Assembly (NCBI RefSeq): GCF_001435845.1
Contig: NZ_CM003596.1
Span: 3,192,232-3,256,231 of the forward strand
Direction: 5' to 3'
DNA from: Psychrobacter sp. P11G3
GTDB taxonomy: Bacteria > Pseudomonadota > Gammaproteobacteria > Pseudomonadales > Moraxellaceae
DNA length: 64,000 bases
The notes under the pieces were generated by a model. That model was not told the DNA's origin. It made no database searches and saw only the letters and a list, made by a program, of their open reading frames with translations. Positions 1-10,335 of this stretch are shown in pieces (the stretch's first letter is position 1; every line of letters starts with the position of its first letter). Made by a program: the position numbers and the translations under genes.

Positions 1-28
1 TGCCTAAATCTTATTTAACGTCTAGTAC

Positions 29-1702
29 CTATTCTTGCGGGCTATTATTATTCAATAAGTCAGTCTCATCTGAGCTTTGAGCAATCTCTTGCTCTACCTT
101 TTCCATCAGCTTATCGTCAGGACGGGCGTCGAGAACCTCATTAGCACTGCGACCTTGCAAAATGGTTTTGGCTCGAGCCTTGGCTTGTTTTTTATCTTGG
201 TCATCCGTATGACTCCCGCTGACCTGATTTGTGTCAGCAGGTTTAGAGGCAGTTGGCGTAATCGTTATATCAGATTGAACATTATTAGCATTGTTGGCAC
301 TGCTTTGCATGTGTTCAAAGGCTTTTTCTAACTTGTTATTGAAGCGCAGACGATAAATAGGCTCAGGTAAGCTAAAGCCTTTATCTTCTAATGCATGCTT
401 GGTCTCACGAATGGCGATACTGCGTGCTTTGGCAAAGTCGGTCTCTGATTGATCTACCCAAACCTGAAATTCCAAAACAATATTAGAATCACCCACATTG
501 GTAATGACCGCAATCGCCTTAGGCTCATTCAACACAAACGCCAGCGTATGTATCGCATCCAATCCGACTTTGATTGCTGCTAATGGATCATCATTGGCAT
601 CAACGCCCAATTCAAAAGTAAATCGGCGCTCAGGGTTTTTGGTGTAATTTAGAATGGTACCTTTAAAGACTTCAGCATTAGGAATGCGCAGCTGATTACC
701 GTCCAGTGTCATCAGTATTGTCGCACGTGAAGTCAAACGAACCACGATGCCCTCTTGCCCATTAATCACGATATGGTCACGAGCACGAAAAGGTTGGCGA
801 ATGCTCAGCATTAATGAAGCGATATAATTCTCAATGGTGTCTTTGACTGCGAAACCAACCGCAATACCAATGACACCTGCCCCACCAAGCAGAGTACCTA
901 AAATAGTCTCTGCACCTATCAGACTTAGCCCTAGAATCAGACCAAAGATAATAAAGATGACTTTGACCGTTTGTGACAGCAGCTCAGCGACAAATGGATT
1001 GGGTGTTAGACGTTGCCACATTTTTTTGCGATTAGATAACCAACTGCCAAACCATGCTACCAAGGCAAATATAAAGATGCCAACCAATAGTAGCGGTAGC
1101 GCCTTCACTAGATTGGTCACCTGCGCTTTTAGACCTTGATAGACCGTTGAGACATTCTCTTGAACATCTAGTGTGCGGTTAATTCTATCTTCTACAGTGA
1201 CGACATCTGTTAGTCGGTTGGTTAAGTTGATCGCTTGTTGTGCTTTTTTTTCGTTGGCTGTTTCTCCCGTTAGGGTAACGACCCCTTGAGTGACACTAAC
1301 ATTGACGGCTTGTAAGCCTTCGATTTCAGAGAAAATACCGCTGATACGTTGACGAATATCGTTGTCTTTTTGCGGTGTGGGTGTGGTCTCGATTTGTGCG
1401 TTATTAGTGCTTTCGCCACTGATTATTGGTGGCGTAGCTGGCGTTGGCAATGAGCTGGCAGGTTCTGTGACTTCACTGTCTGATGTCTCATTTTCTGATA
1501 TAGCAGAATTATCGTTAGATACGCTTGCCTCTGTCGTATCTACACTTTCAGTTGTCTCTATACCTAGCGCTGCTGCGATACCAGAAATCTCTTCACTGGC
1601 AGCATGCGCTGAAAACGCAAAAAGGATGCTTAGTAACAACACTATTTGACCCCACGCTTTTATAAAACTGCGTACTATCGGACGGTCAATATAAGTGGCC
1701 AT
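29..1702 (-). CDS. BON-domain mechanosensitive channel (MscS family)
   Basis: Small-conductance mechanosensitive channel of the inner membrane, expected to open when turgor rises. From the chosen start the protein has 557 residues: a signal peptide ending near AHA-AS (about residue 35), a Ser/Thr/Glu-rich low-complexity linker (about 45-112), a BON domain (about 114-180), three membrane segments (about 200-222, 243-263 and 268-288), then the MscS beta domain. The pore-lining helix is Gly/Ala rich (GGAGVIGIAVGFAVKD), as is typical of the family. The ATG at 1702 is chosen because AAGGA sits five bases upstream; the ATG two codons earlier has no room for a ribosome site. It follows hisA by about 60 bases and may share its transcript. 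The C-terminal tail is hydrophilic. The BON domain presumably lies in the periplasm. Family call is firm; physiological role is inferred. Confidence 0.9.
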   Translation of the reverse strand: MATYIDRPIVRSFIKAWGQIVLLLSILFAFSAHAASEEISGIAAALGIETTESVDTTEASVSNDNSAISENETSDSEVTEPASSLPTPATPPIISGESTNNAQIETTPTPQKDNDIRQRISGIFSEIEGLQAVNVSVTQGVVTLTGETANEKKAQQAINLTNRLTDVVTVEDRINRTLDVQENVSTVYQGLKAQVTNLVKALPLLLVGIFIFALVAWFGSWLSNRKKMWQRLTPNPFVAELLSQTVKVIFIIFGLILGLSLIGAETILGTLLGGAGVIGIAVGFAVKDTIENYIASLMLSIRQPFRARDHIVINGQEGIVVRLTSRATILMTLDGNQLRIPNAEVFKGTILNYTKNPERRFTFELGVDANDDPLAAIKVGLDAIHTLAFVLNEPKAIAVITNVGDSNIVLEFQVWVDQSETDFAKARSIAIRETKHALEDKGFSLPEPIYRLRFNNKLEKAFEHMQSSANNANNVQSDITITPTASKPADTNQVSGSHTDDQDKKQAKARAKTILQGRSANEVLDARPDDKLMEKVEQEIAQSSDETDLLNNNSPQE

Positions 1703-1767
1703 AAGCATCCTTAATTTTTTACGGATTTTTCTCGCTTAGCTTGTTGTTGGTAACTGGCTATCTGGAT

Positions 1768-2505
1768 TTAGCTATCTAAATAAATCTGCGCTTCGCTCAA
1801 ATTCAACGTGCCTTCATAGATAGCACGACCAGTGATGATACCTTCGATACAATCACCATAAGGCTTTAACAGCTCGATATCTTTCATATCGGTAACGCCG
1901 CCTGATGCAATCACAGGTAGTCTGCCTTCACGCGCCAAATTAACAGTTTGTTCAACGTTGACGCCTTGCATCATGCCATCACGCGCGATATCAGTATAAA
2001 CGATTGATGATACGCCTACATCTGCAAAGCGCTTAGCAAGCTCGGTCGCTTTGGTATCTGTCACGTTTGCCCAGCCATGAGTGGCTACCATACCGTCTTT
2101 GGCATCGATACCGACGATGATATGCCCTGCAAATTCGCGGCAAGCTTCAGCGACAAAATCAGGATCTTCAACGGCTTTTGTACCGATAATGATATACGTC
2201 AAACCTGCGGTAATATACTGCTCGATAGTGTTCATGTTACGTACACCACCACCCAATTGAATAGGCAGGTTCGGATAGGCTTTGGTGATATCATTGACCA
2301 CTTGTCTATGTACTGGCACGCCATCAAAAGCACCATTCAAATCGACCAAATGTAAGCGACGAGCGCCTTCATCTACCCAACGCGCTGCCATGGCAACTGG
2401 GTCATCAGAGAACACCGTATCATCTTCCATACGGCCTTGTTTTAAACGTACACACTTACCATCTTTTAAATCAATAGCCGGGATAATGACAGGCACAGCA
2501 CACAT
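1768..2505 (-). CDS. hisA: HisA, ProFAR isomerase
   Basis: 1-(5-phosphoribosyl)-5-[(5-phosphoribosylamino)methylideneamino]imidazole-4-carboxamide isomerase, the fourth step of histidine synthesis; cytoplasmic TIM barrel. The catalytic Asp lies in [13 protein letters not shown] at the N-terminus and the second catalytic Asp in YTDIARDG; both phosphate-binding half-barrels are present (QLGGGVRN and ASGGV). The length of 245 residues fits the family. I use the ATG at 2505 because AAGGA precedes it by about seven bases and the HisA family starts there; a GTG eight codons upstream leaves the frame open but adds a non-family extension. hisB and hisH lie about 19 kb away, so the histidine genes are split; hisF is not in the window. 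Confidence 0.96.
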   Translation of the reverse strand: MCAVPVIIPAIDLKDGKCVRLKQGRMEDDTVFSDDPVAMAARWVDEGARRLHLVDLNGAFDGVPVHRQVVNDITKAYPNLPIQLGGGVRNMNTIEQYITAGLTYIIIGTKAVEDPDFVAEACREFAGHIIVGIDAKDGMVATHGWANVTDTKATELAKRFADVGVSSIVYTDIARDGMMQGVNVEQTVNLAREGRLPVIASGGVTDMKDIELLKPYGDCIEGIITGRAIYEGTLNLSEAQIYLDS

Positions 2506-3600
2506 ATAGCATTCCTTATAAAGCACAAGATTGGCAATAAATTTAGTAAATTAAAATTTTGAGAATGAAACGTTATTGAAGCATCAAATAACGAGAGAAA
2601 ACGCTGCTTAAAAGTAGCATAAATTATGGACAGATCGAAAACCAAGACATCGCTAAGTTAGCAATCTGTTTGAATACAAATAAGAAAAACAGAAACTAGA
2701 CAATCATAACCATAAGTTTTAGTACGTAGAATCACTACCAACAATCGTTAAATTCTATTACTGACTGGCAATTTTAGGTCAATTTAGCGTATAATCCTAG
2801 GTAAATTTTTATTTGTTTCTATGTGATAGTAACCATGTGTTACGCTTTTTGTTGAGTTGTTACAACTCACTAATACAGCATGGTGATCAGGATGGATCGA
2901 GCAATCGCTCAATACGCCAATAAAATATTGGCCAAGAAATTGCTAAAAAGGACTATCTGAAAAATCTCAACTAATAGTCTCTAAACCATCGATTCTGCGG
3001 TATTTAACCTTAATTAGATGTCTTGCAAGTCCCTATCACTAGCTAACTATATTAAAACCGTTACGATTAAAACTATAGCAGCTTATAATAAGCGAGGTTT
3101 GCTTATCAGTTGCTTAGCTAGTTTGTCTTTTAACCAGTATATCATCTACCTTAATAGATCGTTATTTGGCCACACTCTTATTCTACCGAATATCTTTAGA
3201 CGATATTAGTGAACGAGAGATGGTCAAACATACTGGTGTTACAAGTTTTAAATTTCAATGAAACGTGTGATAAAGCCATTTGTATTTAAACCAGTCTCTT
3301 TTAGCCATGTGCTATAGCGATTGATTTCGATGAAGCGGTTTTAGCATACACCTTGGTAGCCAGTCGCCACTTTGGTAATTCGAATAAGACATTAACGTGT
3401 TGTTAAGGAGTCTAAGGTCAGCGTTAATACTCTTACTAGTAGTTATGATCATGTATTGTCTTCACAGAGCTTTCATCCCTATTTCACTATAAAGGAAATA
3501 GACGATTGAAGGCTTTGTTGAGTGATACAAACGTTCATGCTACCGATATACCAAACAGGACGTCTGGTATCGTTTTAGACTATGGACTAAGTTTTCGCTT
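2506..3600. other. 1.1-kb gene-free region between hisA and nqrA, with hairpins
   Basis: I see no convincing gene on either strand; the longest open frame (3018-3209) lacks a ribosome site and family resemblance. A TATAAT lies at 2790-2795 with only a weak -35. Downstream are three inverted repeats: 2853-2869 (TGAGTTGT-T-ACAACTCA), 2916-2932 (GCCAATA-AAA-TATTGGC) and 2951-2979 (GACTAT/ATAGTC ends). A further imperfect hairpin lies near 3543-3572 (ATACCA/TGGTAT), about 30 bases before nqrA. The stretch must hold the divergent promoters for hisA and nqr and could be a long structured leader or hide a small RNA. Confidence 0.5.
2853..2869. repeat. 17-bp inverted repeat upstream of nqr operon
   Basis: Perfect 8-bp arms (TGAGTTGT and ACAACTCA) around a single T. 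The arms are almost contiguous, which suits a protein-binding operator better than an RNA hairpin. It lies about 60 bases downstream of a TATAAT at 2790-2795. No regulator gene lies nearby, so the binding factor is unknown. Confidence 0.4.
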
Positions 3601-4953
3601 ATGATTACCATCAAAAAAGGTTTGGATTTGCCCATCACTGGTGAACCCTCCCGCGAGATATCTGAGCACCAACCGACACATGTAGCACTTGTTGGCTATG
3701 ATTATGTGGGTATGAAGCCCACTATGAATGTCAAAGAAGGTGACATTGTAGCCAAAGGTCAGCCCGTTTATGAAGACAAAAAACGTGTTGGCGTGGTCTA
3801 CACTGCTCCTGCTGCCGGTAAGGTCGTCGCTGTTAAACGTGGCGAACGTCGAGTGTTTGAGAGTCTTGTGATTGCGGTCGACCCAAATGGTGAAGAAGTA
3901 GACTTTGAGCGCTATGACTCACAGCAGCTTGCTGACCTAGACTCTGAAGTCGTTGAAACCCAACTGATTGCCTCTGGCGAATGGACCGCGTTCCGTACGC
4001 GTCCTTATAGCCGCGCACCCGAAATCGGCGCTCGTCCACATGCTATCTTTGTCACAGCAATGGATACCAATCCACTTGCCTTTGACCCAATGCTTGTGAT
4101 CAATGAGCAGCTACAAGCGTTCAATGATGGACTTGCTGTATTATCTACGCTTAGTCCAAAGACCTTTGTCTGTCATCACGGCGATACCCAACTGACACCA
4201 GTTGCAAAGACTGCAGCGAATAACGTCACTGAGTATCATGGTTTTGCTGGTAAGCATCCAGCTGGTCTTGCTGGTACGCATATTCATTTTTTGCATCCTA
4301 TCAGCCGCGGTGTGACCGTATGGACGATTGGTTATCAAGACGTGATTGCCATCGGTAAATTGTTTACGACAGGTCGTCTATATACGCGCCGCATGGTGAG
4401 CTTAGCAGGTCCTGCTGTCACCAACCCACATTTGGTTATGACTGAGCGCGGTGCTGATATCACTGCATTGACCAAAGGTAAGCTGGCTGCTGGCGAGAAC
4501 CGTATCATTTCAGGTTCAGTATTGTCTGGTCGCAAAGTGTTTGAAAACATCGCCTATCTGGGTCGTTTTCACAATCAGATCAGCGTATTGACTGAAGGTC
4601 GTGAGCGTCCTGCGTTCCACTTCTTTACTCCAGGTAAAAACCGCTTCTCAAAACTGCCTATCTATATTTCGCAGTTCTTTGGTGGCAAAAAGTACGACTT
4701 TACTACCACAAGTAACGGCTCACCACGAGCGATGGTACCAATCGGTGTCTATGAAGAAGTCATGCCACAAGATTACCTACCAACTCAATTACTACGTGCA
4801 TTGATCGTCGAAGACATCATTAGCGCAGTAGATTTGGGTGTGCTTGAACTGGACGAAGAAGATTTGGCACTATGCACCTTTGTATCTCCTGGCAAATATG
4901 AATTCGGTGATATTTTGCGTGATAACTTAACGCGCATTGAGCTGGAGGGCTAA
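3601..4953 (+). CDS. nqrA: Na+-NQR subunit A
   Basis: Peripheral cytoplasmic subunit of the sodium-pumping NADH:ubiquinone oxidoreductase, implicated in quinone binding. The 450-residue length fits, and the N-terminus ([16 protein letters not shown]) is typical. A biotinyl-lipoyl-like segment near residues 40-80 ([17 protein letters not shown]) recalls the RnfC/NqrA family. There is no membrane segment, as expected. First gene of the operon; nqrB follows after five bases with GGAGGG ahead of its start. The ribosome site before this ATG is weak, which may mean that the long upstream region contributes to translation control. Function is by family; assignment is very sure. Confidence 0.97.
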   Translation: MITIKKGLDLPITGEPSREISEHQPTHVALVGYDYVGMKPTMNVKEGDIVAKGQPVYEDKKRVGVVYTAPAAGKVVAVKRGERRVFESLVIAVDPNGEEVDFERYDSQQLADLDSEVVETQLIASGEWTAFRTRPYSRAPEIGARPHAIFVTAMDTNPLAFDPMLVINEQLQAFNDGLAVLSTLSPKTFVCHHGDTQLTPVAKTAANNVTEYHGFAGKHPAGLAGTHIHFLHPISRGVTVWTIGYQDVIAIGKLFTTGRLYTRRMVSLAGPAVTNPHLVMTERGADITALTKGKLAAGENRIISGSVLSGRKVFENIAYLGRFHNQISVLTEGRERPAFHFFTPGKNRFSKLPIYISQFFGGKKYDFTTTSNGSPRAMVPIGVYEEVMPQDYLPTQLLRALIVEDIISAVDLGVLELDEEDLALCTFVSPGKYEFGDILRDNLTRIELEG

Positions 4954-4958
4954 CCACG

Positions 4959-6194
4959 ATGAAATTTTTACACAATATGTTCGATCGTATGGAGCCATCT
5001 TTCACCAAAGGCGGCAAACACGAGAAGTACTACGCTATTTTTGAGATGTTTGATACGTTCTTACGTCAACCAAGCTCAACCACTTATGCGTCATCACATG
5101 TACGTGACGGGATTGACCTAAAGCGTATTATGATTACCGTATGGCTATGTACCTTCCCAGCGATGTTTTGGGGTATGTACAACATTGGTCATCAAGCACT
5201 AACCGCTATCGCTCAGCTTGGCTTACAGCCTGAAGGCTGGCGTACTGTGATCACTAGCATGGCAGGCTATAACCCAGACAGTATCTGGGCAAGTTTCGTC
5301 TATGGTGCGATGCAGTTTTTGCCTATTTATATCGTGACGTTTGCAGTGGGTATTCTCTGTGAGATTATCTTTGCTGTCGTCCGTGGACACGAAGTTAACG
5401 AAGGTTTCTTTGTGACTTCAGTTCTATTTGCATTATGTCTACCACCTGATATTCCTTTATGGCAAGTTGCCCTAGGTATTATCTTCGGTGTAGTCGTCGC
5501 AAAAGAAGTGTTCGGTGGTACTGGTAAAAACTTCCTTAACCCTGCCCTATCGGGTCGTGCATTCCTATACTTTGCTTATCCAGCCTATATGTCTGGTGAC
5601 TCAGTATGGACGGCAGTAGATGGTTTCTCAGGTGCAACCCCTCTTGGCCTTGCAGCCCTTGGTGTGGTTCCTCAGGACTTCGTCGACGTTTATGGTAATG
5701 CCATCACGTGGAGTGATGCATTCTTAGGTAATATGCAAGGTAGTATCGGTGAAGTATCGACGCTAGCCATTCTAATGGGTGCGGCAGTGTTGCTATGGAC
5801 GCGTATTGCTTCTTGGCGCATTATGGCAGGTTGTGTGGTCGGTCTGATTGCGACGTCTCTTGTGTTCAACATGATTGGCTCTGAAGACAACATGATGATG
5901 AGCTTGCCGTTCTACTGGCACTTAGTTATCGGTGGCTTTGCTTTCGGTGCTGTATTTATGGCAACCGATCCAGTATCAGCTGCACATACAAACAAAGGCC
6001 GCTGGGCTTACGGTATCTTGATTGGTTTTATGACCGTATTGATTCGCGTCATCAACCCTGCTTTCCCAGAAGGCATCATGCTGGCCATCTTATTTGCCAA
6101 CTTATTTGCTCCATTGTTTGATTACTTTGTGACTCAAGCAAATATCAAACGCCAAACCGCTCGGAGGGTTCGCTATGTCCAAGCCCAAAAGTAA
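4959..6194 (+). CDS. nqrB: Na+-NQR subunit B
   Basis: Large integral membrane subunit carrying a covalent FMN and, in characterised homologues, riboflavin; part of the sodium path. The 411-residue protein has an extended cytoplasmic N-terminus followed by many hydrophobic helices. The flavinylation motif SGAT is visible in [10 protein letters not shown], with the acceptor Thr at about residue 227, and the conserved [15 protein letters not shown] segment is present. It overlaps nqrC by 20 bases, so the two are probably translationally coupled. The ApbE enzyme that attaches the FMN is encoded downstream in the same cluster. Confidence 0.97.
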   Translation: MKFLHNMFDRMEPSFTKGGKHEKYYAIFEMFDTFLRQPSSTTYASSHVRDGIDLKRIMITVWLCTFPAMFWGMYNIGHQALTAIAQLGLQPEGWRTVITSMAGYNPDSIWASFVYGAMQFLPIYIVTFAVGILCEIIFAVVRGHEVNEGFFVTSVLFALCLPPDIPLWQVALGIIFGVVVAKEVFGGTGKNFLNPALSGRAFLYFAYPAYMSGDSVWTAVDGFSGATPLGLAALGVVPQDFVDVYGNAITWSDAFLGNMQGSIGEVSTLAILMGAAVLLWTRIASWRIMAGCVVGLIATSLVFNMIGSEDNMMMSLPFYWHLVIGGFAFGAVFMATDPVSAAHTNKGRWAYGILIGFMTVLIRVINPAFPEGIMLAILFANLFAPLFDYFVTQANIKRQTARRVRYVQAQK

Positions 6195-7077
6195 TAACGC
6201 GAAAACCATCAGTGTGGCTTTGACGCTATGCTTGGTGTGTTCAGTGTTGGTCTCAGCAGTGGCTGTTGGTCTAAAGCCTGCGCAAGTTGAAAACGCACGT
6301 TTAGACCGCAACAAAAACATCTTAGTTGCGGCTGATATGTATGACGCTGAGTCTGATACAGCAGATGATGTCGCCGAACGTTTTAAAGACTTTGAAGTAA
6401 AAATCATTGATCTAAACGAAGGTACTTATCTCGATGACGACGCGCTAAAAACTGCTGGCATCCCTGATCGTAATGCTTATGACGCCAGTCAAGCGACAAA
6501 AAACCAAGCTCTAAGTGAAGACTTGGGTGACAACGATCCTGCTGGTATTGGTCGTAAGCCAAAATACGCCAAAGTCTATGTCAAAAATGATGACGCAGGT
6601 CAGCCAGAAACAGTTGTACTGCCAATTCAGGGCTACGGTCTATGGGGCACTATCTATGGTTTCTTAACGCTCGAAAGTGATATGAATACCATCAAAGGTA
6701 TCAGTTTCTATGAGCATAAAGAAACCCCAGGTCTTGGCGCTCGTATCGAAGAGCCAGAGTGGCGTGCAAAGTGGAGCGGTATCGAGTCTTATGACGAGAA
6801 TGGTAACGTTGCCACTGGTGTAACCAAAGCTGGTAACCCAAAAGAGAACTGGGTTGATGGTATTAGCGGTGCAACATTGACTAGCCGCGGCGTCAGCAAC
6901 ATGATTCAGTTTTGGTTAGGTGAGCAAGGTTATAAGCCTTATCTAGATACGCTACGTGAAAAGAGCGGCCAAACGGTTGAAGGTGCAGACACGCAAGCAA
7001 ATCAATCAAAGCCGGCAGCTCAACCTAAAACCGAATTGGCAGCCAAGCTACCAGTAGCAAACGGCAAGGAGGCATAA
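6175..7077 (+). CDS. nqrC: Na+-NQR subunit C
   Basis: Subunit with one N-terminal membrane helix (about residues 10-32, beginning [17 protein letters not shown]) and a periplasmic FMN-binding domain. The flavinylation motif is GISGATLTS, with acceptor Thr near residue 234. The C-terminus has a Gln/Ala/Pro-rich tail (about 270-300) beyond the conserved domain. The start lies inside the end of nqrB with GGAGG eight bases upstream, and the gene ends one base before nqrD. Electrons are thought to pass between the NqrB and NqrC flavins. Family assignment is secure; the tail is lineage-specific and of unknown role. Confidence 0.97.
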   Translation: MSKPKSNNAKTISVALTLCLVCSVLVSAVAVGLKPAQVENARLDRNKNILVAADMYDAESDTADDVAERFKDFEVKIIDLNEGTYLDDDALKTAGIPDRNAYDASQATKNQALSEDLGDNDPAGIGRKPKYAKVYVKNDDAGQPETVVLPIQGYGLWGTIYGFLTLESDMNTIKGISFYEHKETPGLGARIEEPEWRAKWSGIESYDENGNVATGVTKAGNPKENWVDGISGATLTSRGVSNMIQFWLGEQGYKPYLDTLREKSGQTVEGADTQANQSKPAAQPKTELAAKLPVANGKEA

Positions 7078-7078
7078 C

Positions 7079-7750
7079 ATGGCTGACACTAAAAGCATTT
7101 TAACCACGCCTATCTTTGATAATAACCCAATTGCCCTACAGATCCTTGGTATCTGTTCGGCATTGGCTGTCACCACCAGTATGGCTAACGCTATGGTCAT
7201 GTGTGTGGCATTGACCTTGGTAACGGCATTTTCAAGCTTCTTTATCTCGATTATCCGTAAGCAGATTCCATCAAGCATTCGTATCATCGTACAGATGACG
7301 ATTATTGCTTCGTTGGTTATCTTGGTTGATCAGGTACTAAAAGCAGTGGCTTATGACGTCAGTAAAGGTCTGTCAGTTTTCGTTGGTCTGATTATCACGA
7401 ACTGTATCGTTATGGGCCGTGCCGAAGCATTTGCTATGAGCAACCCACCAATCCCAAGCTTTTTAGATGGTATTGGTAACGGTCTTGGTTACTCAGCAGT
7501 ATTGCTATTTGTCGCAACTATCCGTGAGCTATTGGGTGCTGGTACTTGGTTTGGTATTACGATTCTACAGCCAGTCACTGATGGCGGTTGGTACATACCA
7601 AACGGTCTATTACTGTTACCACCGTCAGCGTTCTTTATCATTGGTTTGTTCATCGCTGTTGTCCGTATCTGGAAACCAGAACAAGTTGAAGAAGCTGAGT
7701 TTGTAATGAAGCCGCAGTCTAAAGGCATGGCACATGGAGGCGGTCACTAA
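7079..7750 (+). CDS. nqrD: Na+-NQR subunit D
   Basis: Integral membrane subunit with about six helices, homologous to NqrE and RnfE. NqrD and NqrE pair with inverted topology and ligate an intramembrane iron centre through conserved cysteines. Here Cys residues occur in [11 protein letters not shown] and in [16 protein letters not shown], the two conserved half-channel motifs. Length 223 residues, slightly longer than usual because of a hydrophilic, His-rich C-terminus ending GMAHGGGH. A strong AAGGAGG precedes the ATG, and the stop overlaps the nqrE start (TAATG). Confidence 0.97.
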   Translation: MADTKSILTTPIFDNNPIALQILGICSALAVTTSMANAMVMCVALTLVTAFSSFFISIIRKQIPSSIRIIVQMTIIASLVILVDQVLKAVAYDVSKGLSVFVGLIITNCIVMGRAEAFAMSNPPIPSFLDGIGNGLGYSAVLLFVATIRELLGAGTWFGITILQPVTDGGWYIPNGLLLLPPSAFFIIGLFIAVVRIWKPEQVEEAEFVMKPQSKGMAHGGGH

Positions 7751-8358
7751 TGGGACATTATGTTAGTTTATTTATAACCTCAGTCTTTATCGAGAACATG
7801 GCGCTTGCCTACTTCTTAGGCATGTGTACTTTTTTGGCCGTATCCAAAAAAGTCTCTACAGCGATTGGTCTAGGTGTTGCGGTTATTGTCGTTATGGCAA
7901 TTACCGTTCCACTAAACAATTTACTATTCCAGTTTATCCTAAAAGATGGTGCGCTGGCATGGGCAGGTTTCCCTGATATCGACTTGAGCTTCTTAGGATT
8001 GCTAAGTTATATCGGTTTGATTGCAGCCACCGTACAGATCCTAGAGATGTTCTTGGACAAGTTTGTACCGAGTCTATATAACGCACTTGGGGTATTCTTA
8101 CCACTCATCACCGTAAACTGTGCCATCTTGGGTGGTGTACTATTTATGGTTGAGCGTGACTATAACTTTGGTGAATCTGTTGTCTATGGTGTGGGGGCAG
8201 GCTTCGGTTGGGCACTTGCTATTACAGCATTGGCGGGTATCCGTGAAAAGCTAAAATACTCAGACATTCCAGCACCGCTGCGTGGTCTTGGTATTACTTT
8301 TATCACGGTTGGTCTTATGTCGCTCGGCTTTATGTCGTTCGGTGGTATGTCCATCTAA
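7750..8358 (+). CDS. nqrE: Na+-NQR subunit E
   Basis: Integral membrane subunit, 202 residues, about six helices, partner and paralogue of NqrD. Conserved cysteine segments are visible: [18 protein letters not shown] at about residue 25 and [10 protein letters not shown] at about 120; these are the expected iron ligands at the NqrD/E interface. The start overlaps the nqrD stop by one base and is preceded by GGAGG, so the two proteins are likely made in equal amounts. A 122-base gap then separates it from nqrF, the largest gap within the operon. Confidence 0.97.
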   Translation: MGHYVSLFITSVFIENMALAYFLGMCTFLAVSKKVSTAIGLGVAVIVVMAITVPLNNLLFQFILKDGALAWAGFPDIDLSFLGLLSYIGLIAATVQILEMFLDKFVPSLYNALGVFLPLITVNCAILGGVLFMVERDYNFGESVVYGVGAGFGWALAITALAGIREKLKYSDIPAPLRGLGITFITVGLMSLGFMSFGGMSI

Positions 8359-8480
8359 ACCGCTAAGCTCAAAGCTTTCATTAGCTATTTGACTTATTTA
8401 ATTCATTTATTCGGTAGAGGTTTGGGTACAGCATAGATTATGCCCCCACACCCCTACCCCATAGATTAAGGATACCTACC

Positions 8481-9716
8481 ATGGATTACGCTACGGCGAT
8501 TGGTGGCGTTGCTATGTTTACCTTGATCATCATGGGCCTCGTCGCTATTATTTTGGCGGCGCGCTCAAGACTGGTCAGTTCAGGCGATGTCACTATCCAT
8601 ATTAATGATAATCCCGATAATGATGTGGTGACACCAGCTGGCGGCAAACTACTACAAACGCTAGCGGGCGAAGGTATATTTTTATCTTCAGCTTGTGGTG
8701 GTGGTGGTACTTGTGCGCAGTGTCGTTGCCGCGTTATTGAAGGTGGTGGTTCTATTTTGCCCACCGAAGAAGGCTATTTTACTCAAGGTGAAATCCGCAA
8801 TCACATGCGCTTAGCTTGTCAGGTAGCTGTTAAGCAAGACATGAAAATTGAGATTGACCCTGAGTTCTTTGATGTACAGAAATGGGAATGTGAAGTTATC
8901 TCTAACGATAACGTTGCCACTTTCATTAAAGAGCTGGTACTAAAAATTCCAGAAGGCGAAGAAGTAAACTTCCGCGCTGGTGGTTATGTGCAGCTTGAAG
9001 CGCCACCGCATGAAGTGCACTACAAAGACTTTGTGATTGATGAAGAGTATAGAGAAGACTGGGAAAAATTCGGTATCTTCAACTATGTCTCGAAAGTTGA
9101 TGAGCCAGTTATCCGTGCTTACTCAATGGCCAACTATCCTGAAGAAAAAGGCCTCATCAAGTTTAACATCCGTATCGCAAGTCCACCGCCACGTGGTCCT
9201 GACGGTATTCCACCAGGCAAAATGTCTTCATGGGTATTTAGCTTAGTACCTGGTGACAAAGTGACGGTTTCAGGTCCTTATGGTGAGTTCTTTGCCAAGA
9301 AAACCGAAGCTGAAATGATCTTTGTCGGTGGTGGTGCTGGTATGGCTCCAATGCGTTCGCATATCTTTGATCAGCTCAAACGCTTGAACACTGATCGTAA
9401 GATTAGCTTCTGGTATGGTGCTCGTTCTATTCGTGAGATGTTCTACGTTGAAGACTATGATCAGCTAGAAGAAGAGTTCGATAACTTTGAGTGGCATGTT
9501 GCACTGTCTGACCCATTACCAGAAGATAACTGGGAAGGTCCAACAGGCTTTATCCATAACGTATTGCTCGAAAACTATCTGAAAGATCATCCAAACCCAG
9601 AAGACTGTGAATACTACATGTGTGGGCCACCGATGATGAATGCTGCCGTAATTGACATGCTACACAGCATGGGCGTGGAAGACGAAAACATCATGCTTGA
9701 TGATTTCGGTGGTTAA
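8481..9716 (+). CDS. nqrF: Na+-NQR subunit F (NADH dehydrogenase module)
   Basis: Electron entry subunit: oxidises NADH through FAD and passes electrons to a 2Fe-2S centre. Domains in the 411 residues: one N-terminal membrane helix (about 5-27), a ferredoxin domain with [12 protein letters not shown] and a later LACQV supplying the four Cys ligands, an FAD domain with RAYSMANYP, and an NADH domain with [11 protein letters not shown] and the C-terminal CGPPMMNAA. It ends with the family's typical LDDFGG. AAGGA precedes the ATG. A strong terminator follows about 40 bases after the stop, closing the six-subunit operon. Confidence 0.98.
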   Translation: MDYATAIGGVAMFTLIIMGLVAIILAARSRLVSSGDVTIHINDNPDNDVVTPAGGKLLQTLAGEGIFLSSACGGGGTCAQCRCRVIEGGGSILPTEEGYFTQGEIRNHMRLACQVAVKQDMKIEIDPEFFDVQKWECEVISNDNVATFIKELVLKIPEGEEVNFRAGGYVQLEAPPHEVHYKDFVIDEEYREDWEKFGIFNYVSKVDEPVIRAYSMANYPEEKGLIKFNIRIASPPPRGPDGIPPGKMSSWVFSLVPGDKVTVSGPYGEFFAKKTEAEMIFVGGGAGMAPMRSHIFDQLKRLNTDRKISFWYGARSIREMFYVEDYDQLEEEFDNFEWHVALSDPLPEDNWEGPTGFIHNVLLENYLKDHPNPEDCEYYMCGPPMMNAAVIDMLHSMGVEDENIMLDDFGG

Positions 9717-9754
9717 GTTAGATAATTAATCTGACAGCACAAATCTAAGAATAT

Positions 9755-9785
9755 AAAAAAGAGTCTCAATTGAGACTCTTTTTTG
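9755..9785 (+). terminator. Intrinsic terminator of nqr operon
   Basis: A-tract, then the palindrome GAGTCTCAATTGAGACTC at 9761-9778, then six or more T. It lies 40 bases after nqrF and separates the subunit genes from the accessory biogenesis genes. Confidence 0.9.
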
Positions 9786-9909
9786 TTTCCAAAACCTTAC
9801 AATAATAGATGTTTATTGTTATTATTAAATAATTGTTGGTTCTTAGAACTGGTATCAGTTTTAATTGAACAATAGATTATTATTTTTGAATTCAATAAAA
9901 GGTTTTAGT

Positions 9910-10149
9910 ATGAAAATTAGTATACTTACAAGCATTCTTGCTTCTATTCTAATATTGTCGGGTTGTTCAAGTGCGCCTAAGTCGACTTGGAAAAAAGCAG
10001 GAATATCTCAACATGATACACATAATGCAATACAAAAATGTCGTTATCAAATTGGAATTGCAAAGGTAAAAAGTGAGAGAGAAAGCAGCTTGTTCAGTTC
10101 TTGCATGGAGTCAGAGGGTTATCGTTATACGAACAGACGAGTTTCTTAA
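9910..10149 (+). CDS. Small putative lipoprotein of unknown function
   Basis: A 79-residue protein with a lipoprotein signal: MKIS, a hydrophobic stretch and the lipobox LSGC at about residue 18, giving a mature peptide of about 60 residues after Cys. The mature part is basic and polar and contains two further Cys (KCRYQIG and FSSCMESEGY), which could form a disulfide in the periplasm. I chose the ATG at 9910 because AAAAGG lies about eight bases upstream and the signal peptide starts there; the open frame extends 15 codons further up without a ribosome site. It sits alone between two terminators, so it is its own transcription unit. I do not recognise a family. The Cys-pair-plus-ESEGY ending resembles small enterobacterial-type lipoproteins only loosely. 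Confidence 0.75.
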   Translation: MKISILTSILASILILSGCSSAPKSTWKKAGISQHDTHNAIQKCRYQIGIAKVKSERESSLFSSCMESEGYRYTNRRVS

Positions 10150-10189
10150 AAGAGATCTATTTTCTGAGGATTATATTTAATCTATTTTT

Positions 10190-10217
10190 CAAGGTACCTT
10201 ATAAGGTACCTTTTTTC
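10190..10217 (+). terminator. Intrinsic terminator after small lipoprotein gene
   Basis: Palindrome AAGGTACCTTATAAGGTACCTT at 10191-10212 followed by a T run; located about 40 bases after the stop of the lipoprotein gene. Confidence 0.9.
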
Positions 10218-10335
10218 TTTTAGATTGACTATACGATGCTATTTAGCTCATAGTCTTGAATAGAAAAAACACTTATCTGAAAAATATGATATCTCAAACA
10301 TGCACAGAATTTTAACAAATTAAGAAAGGACTCTT

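Noticed and set aside
3018..3209. 63-codon open frame on the plus strand before nqrA
   Set aside because: No ribosome site, no family resemblance, AT-rich; best explained as chance in a non-coding leader.
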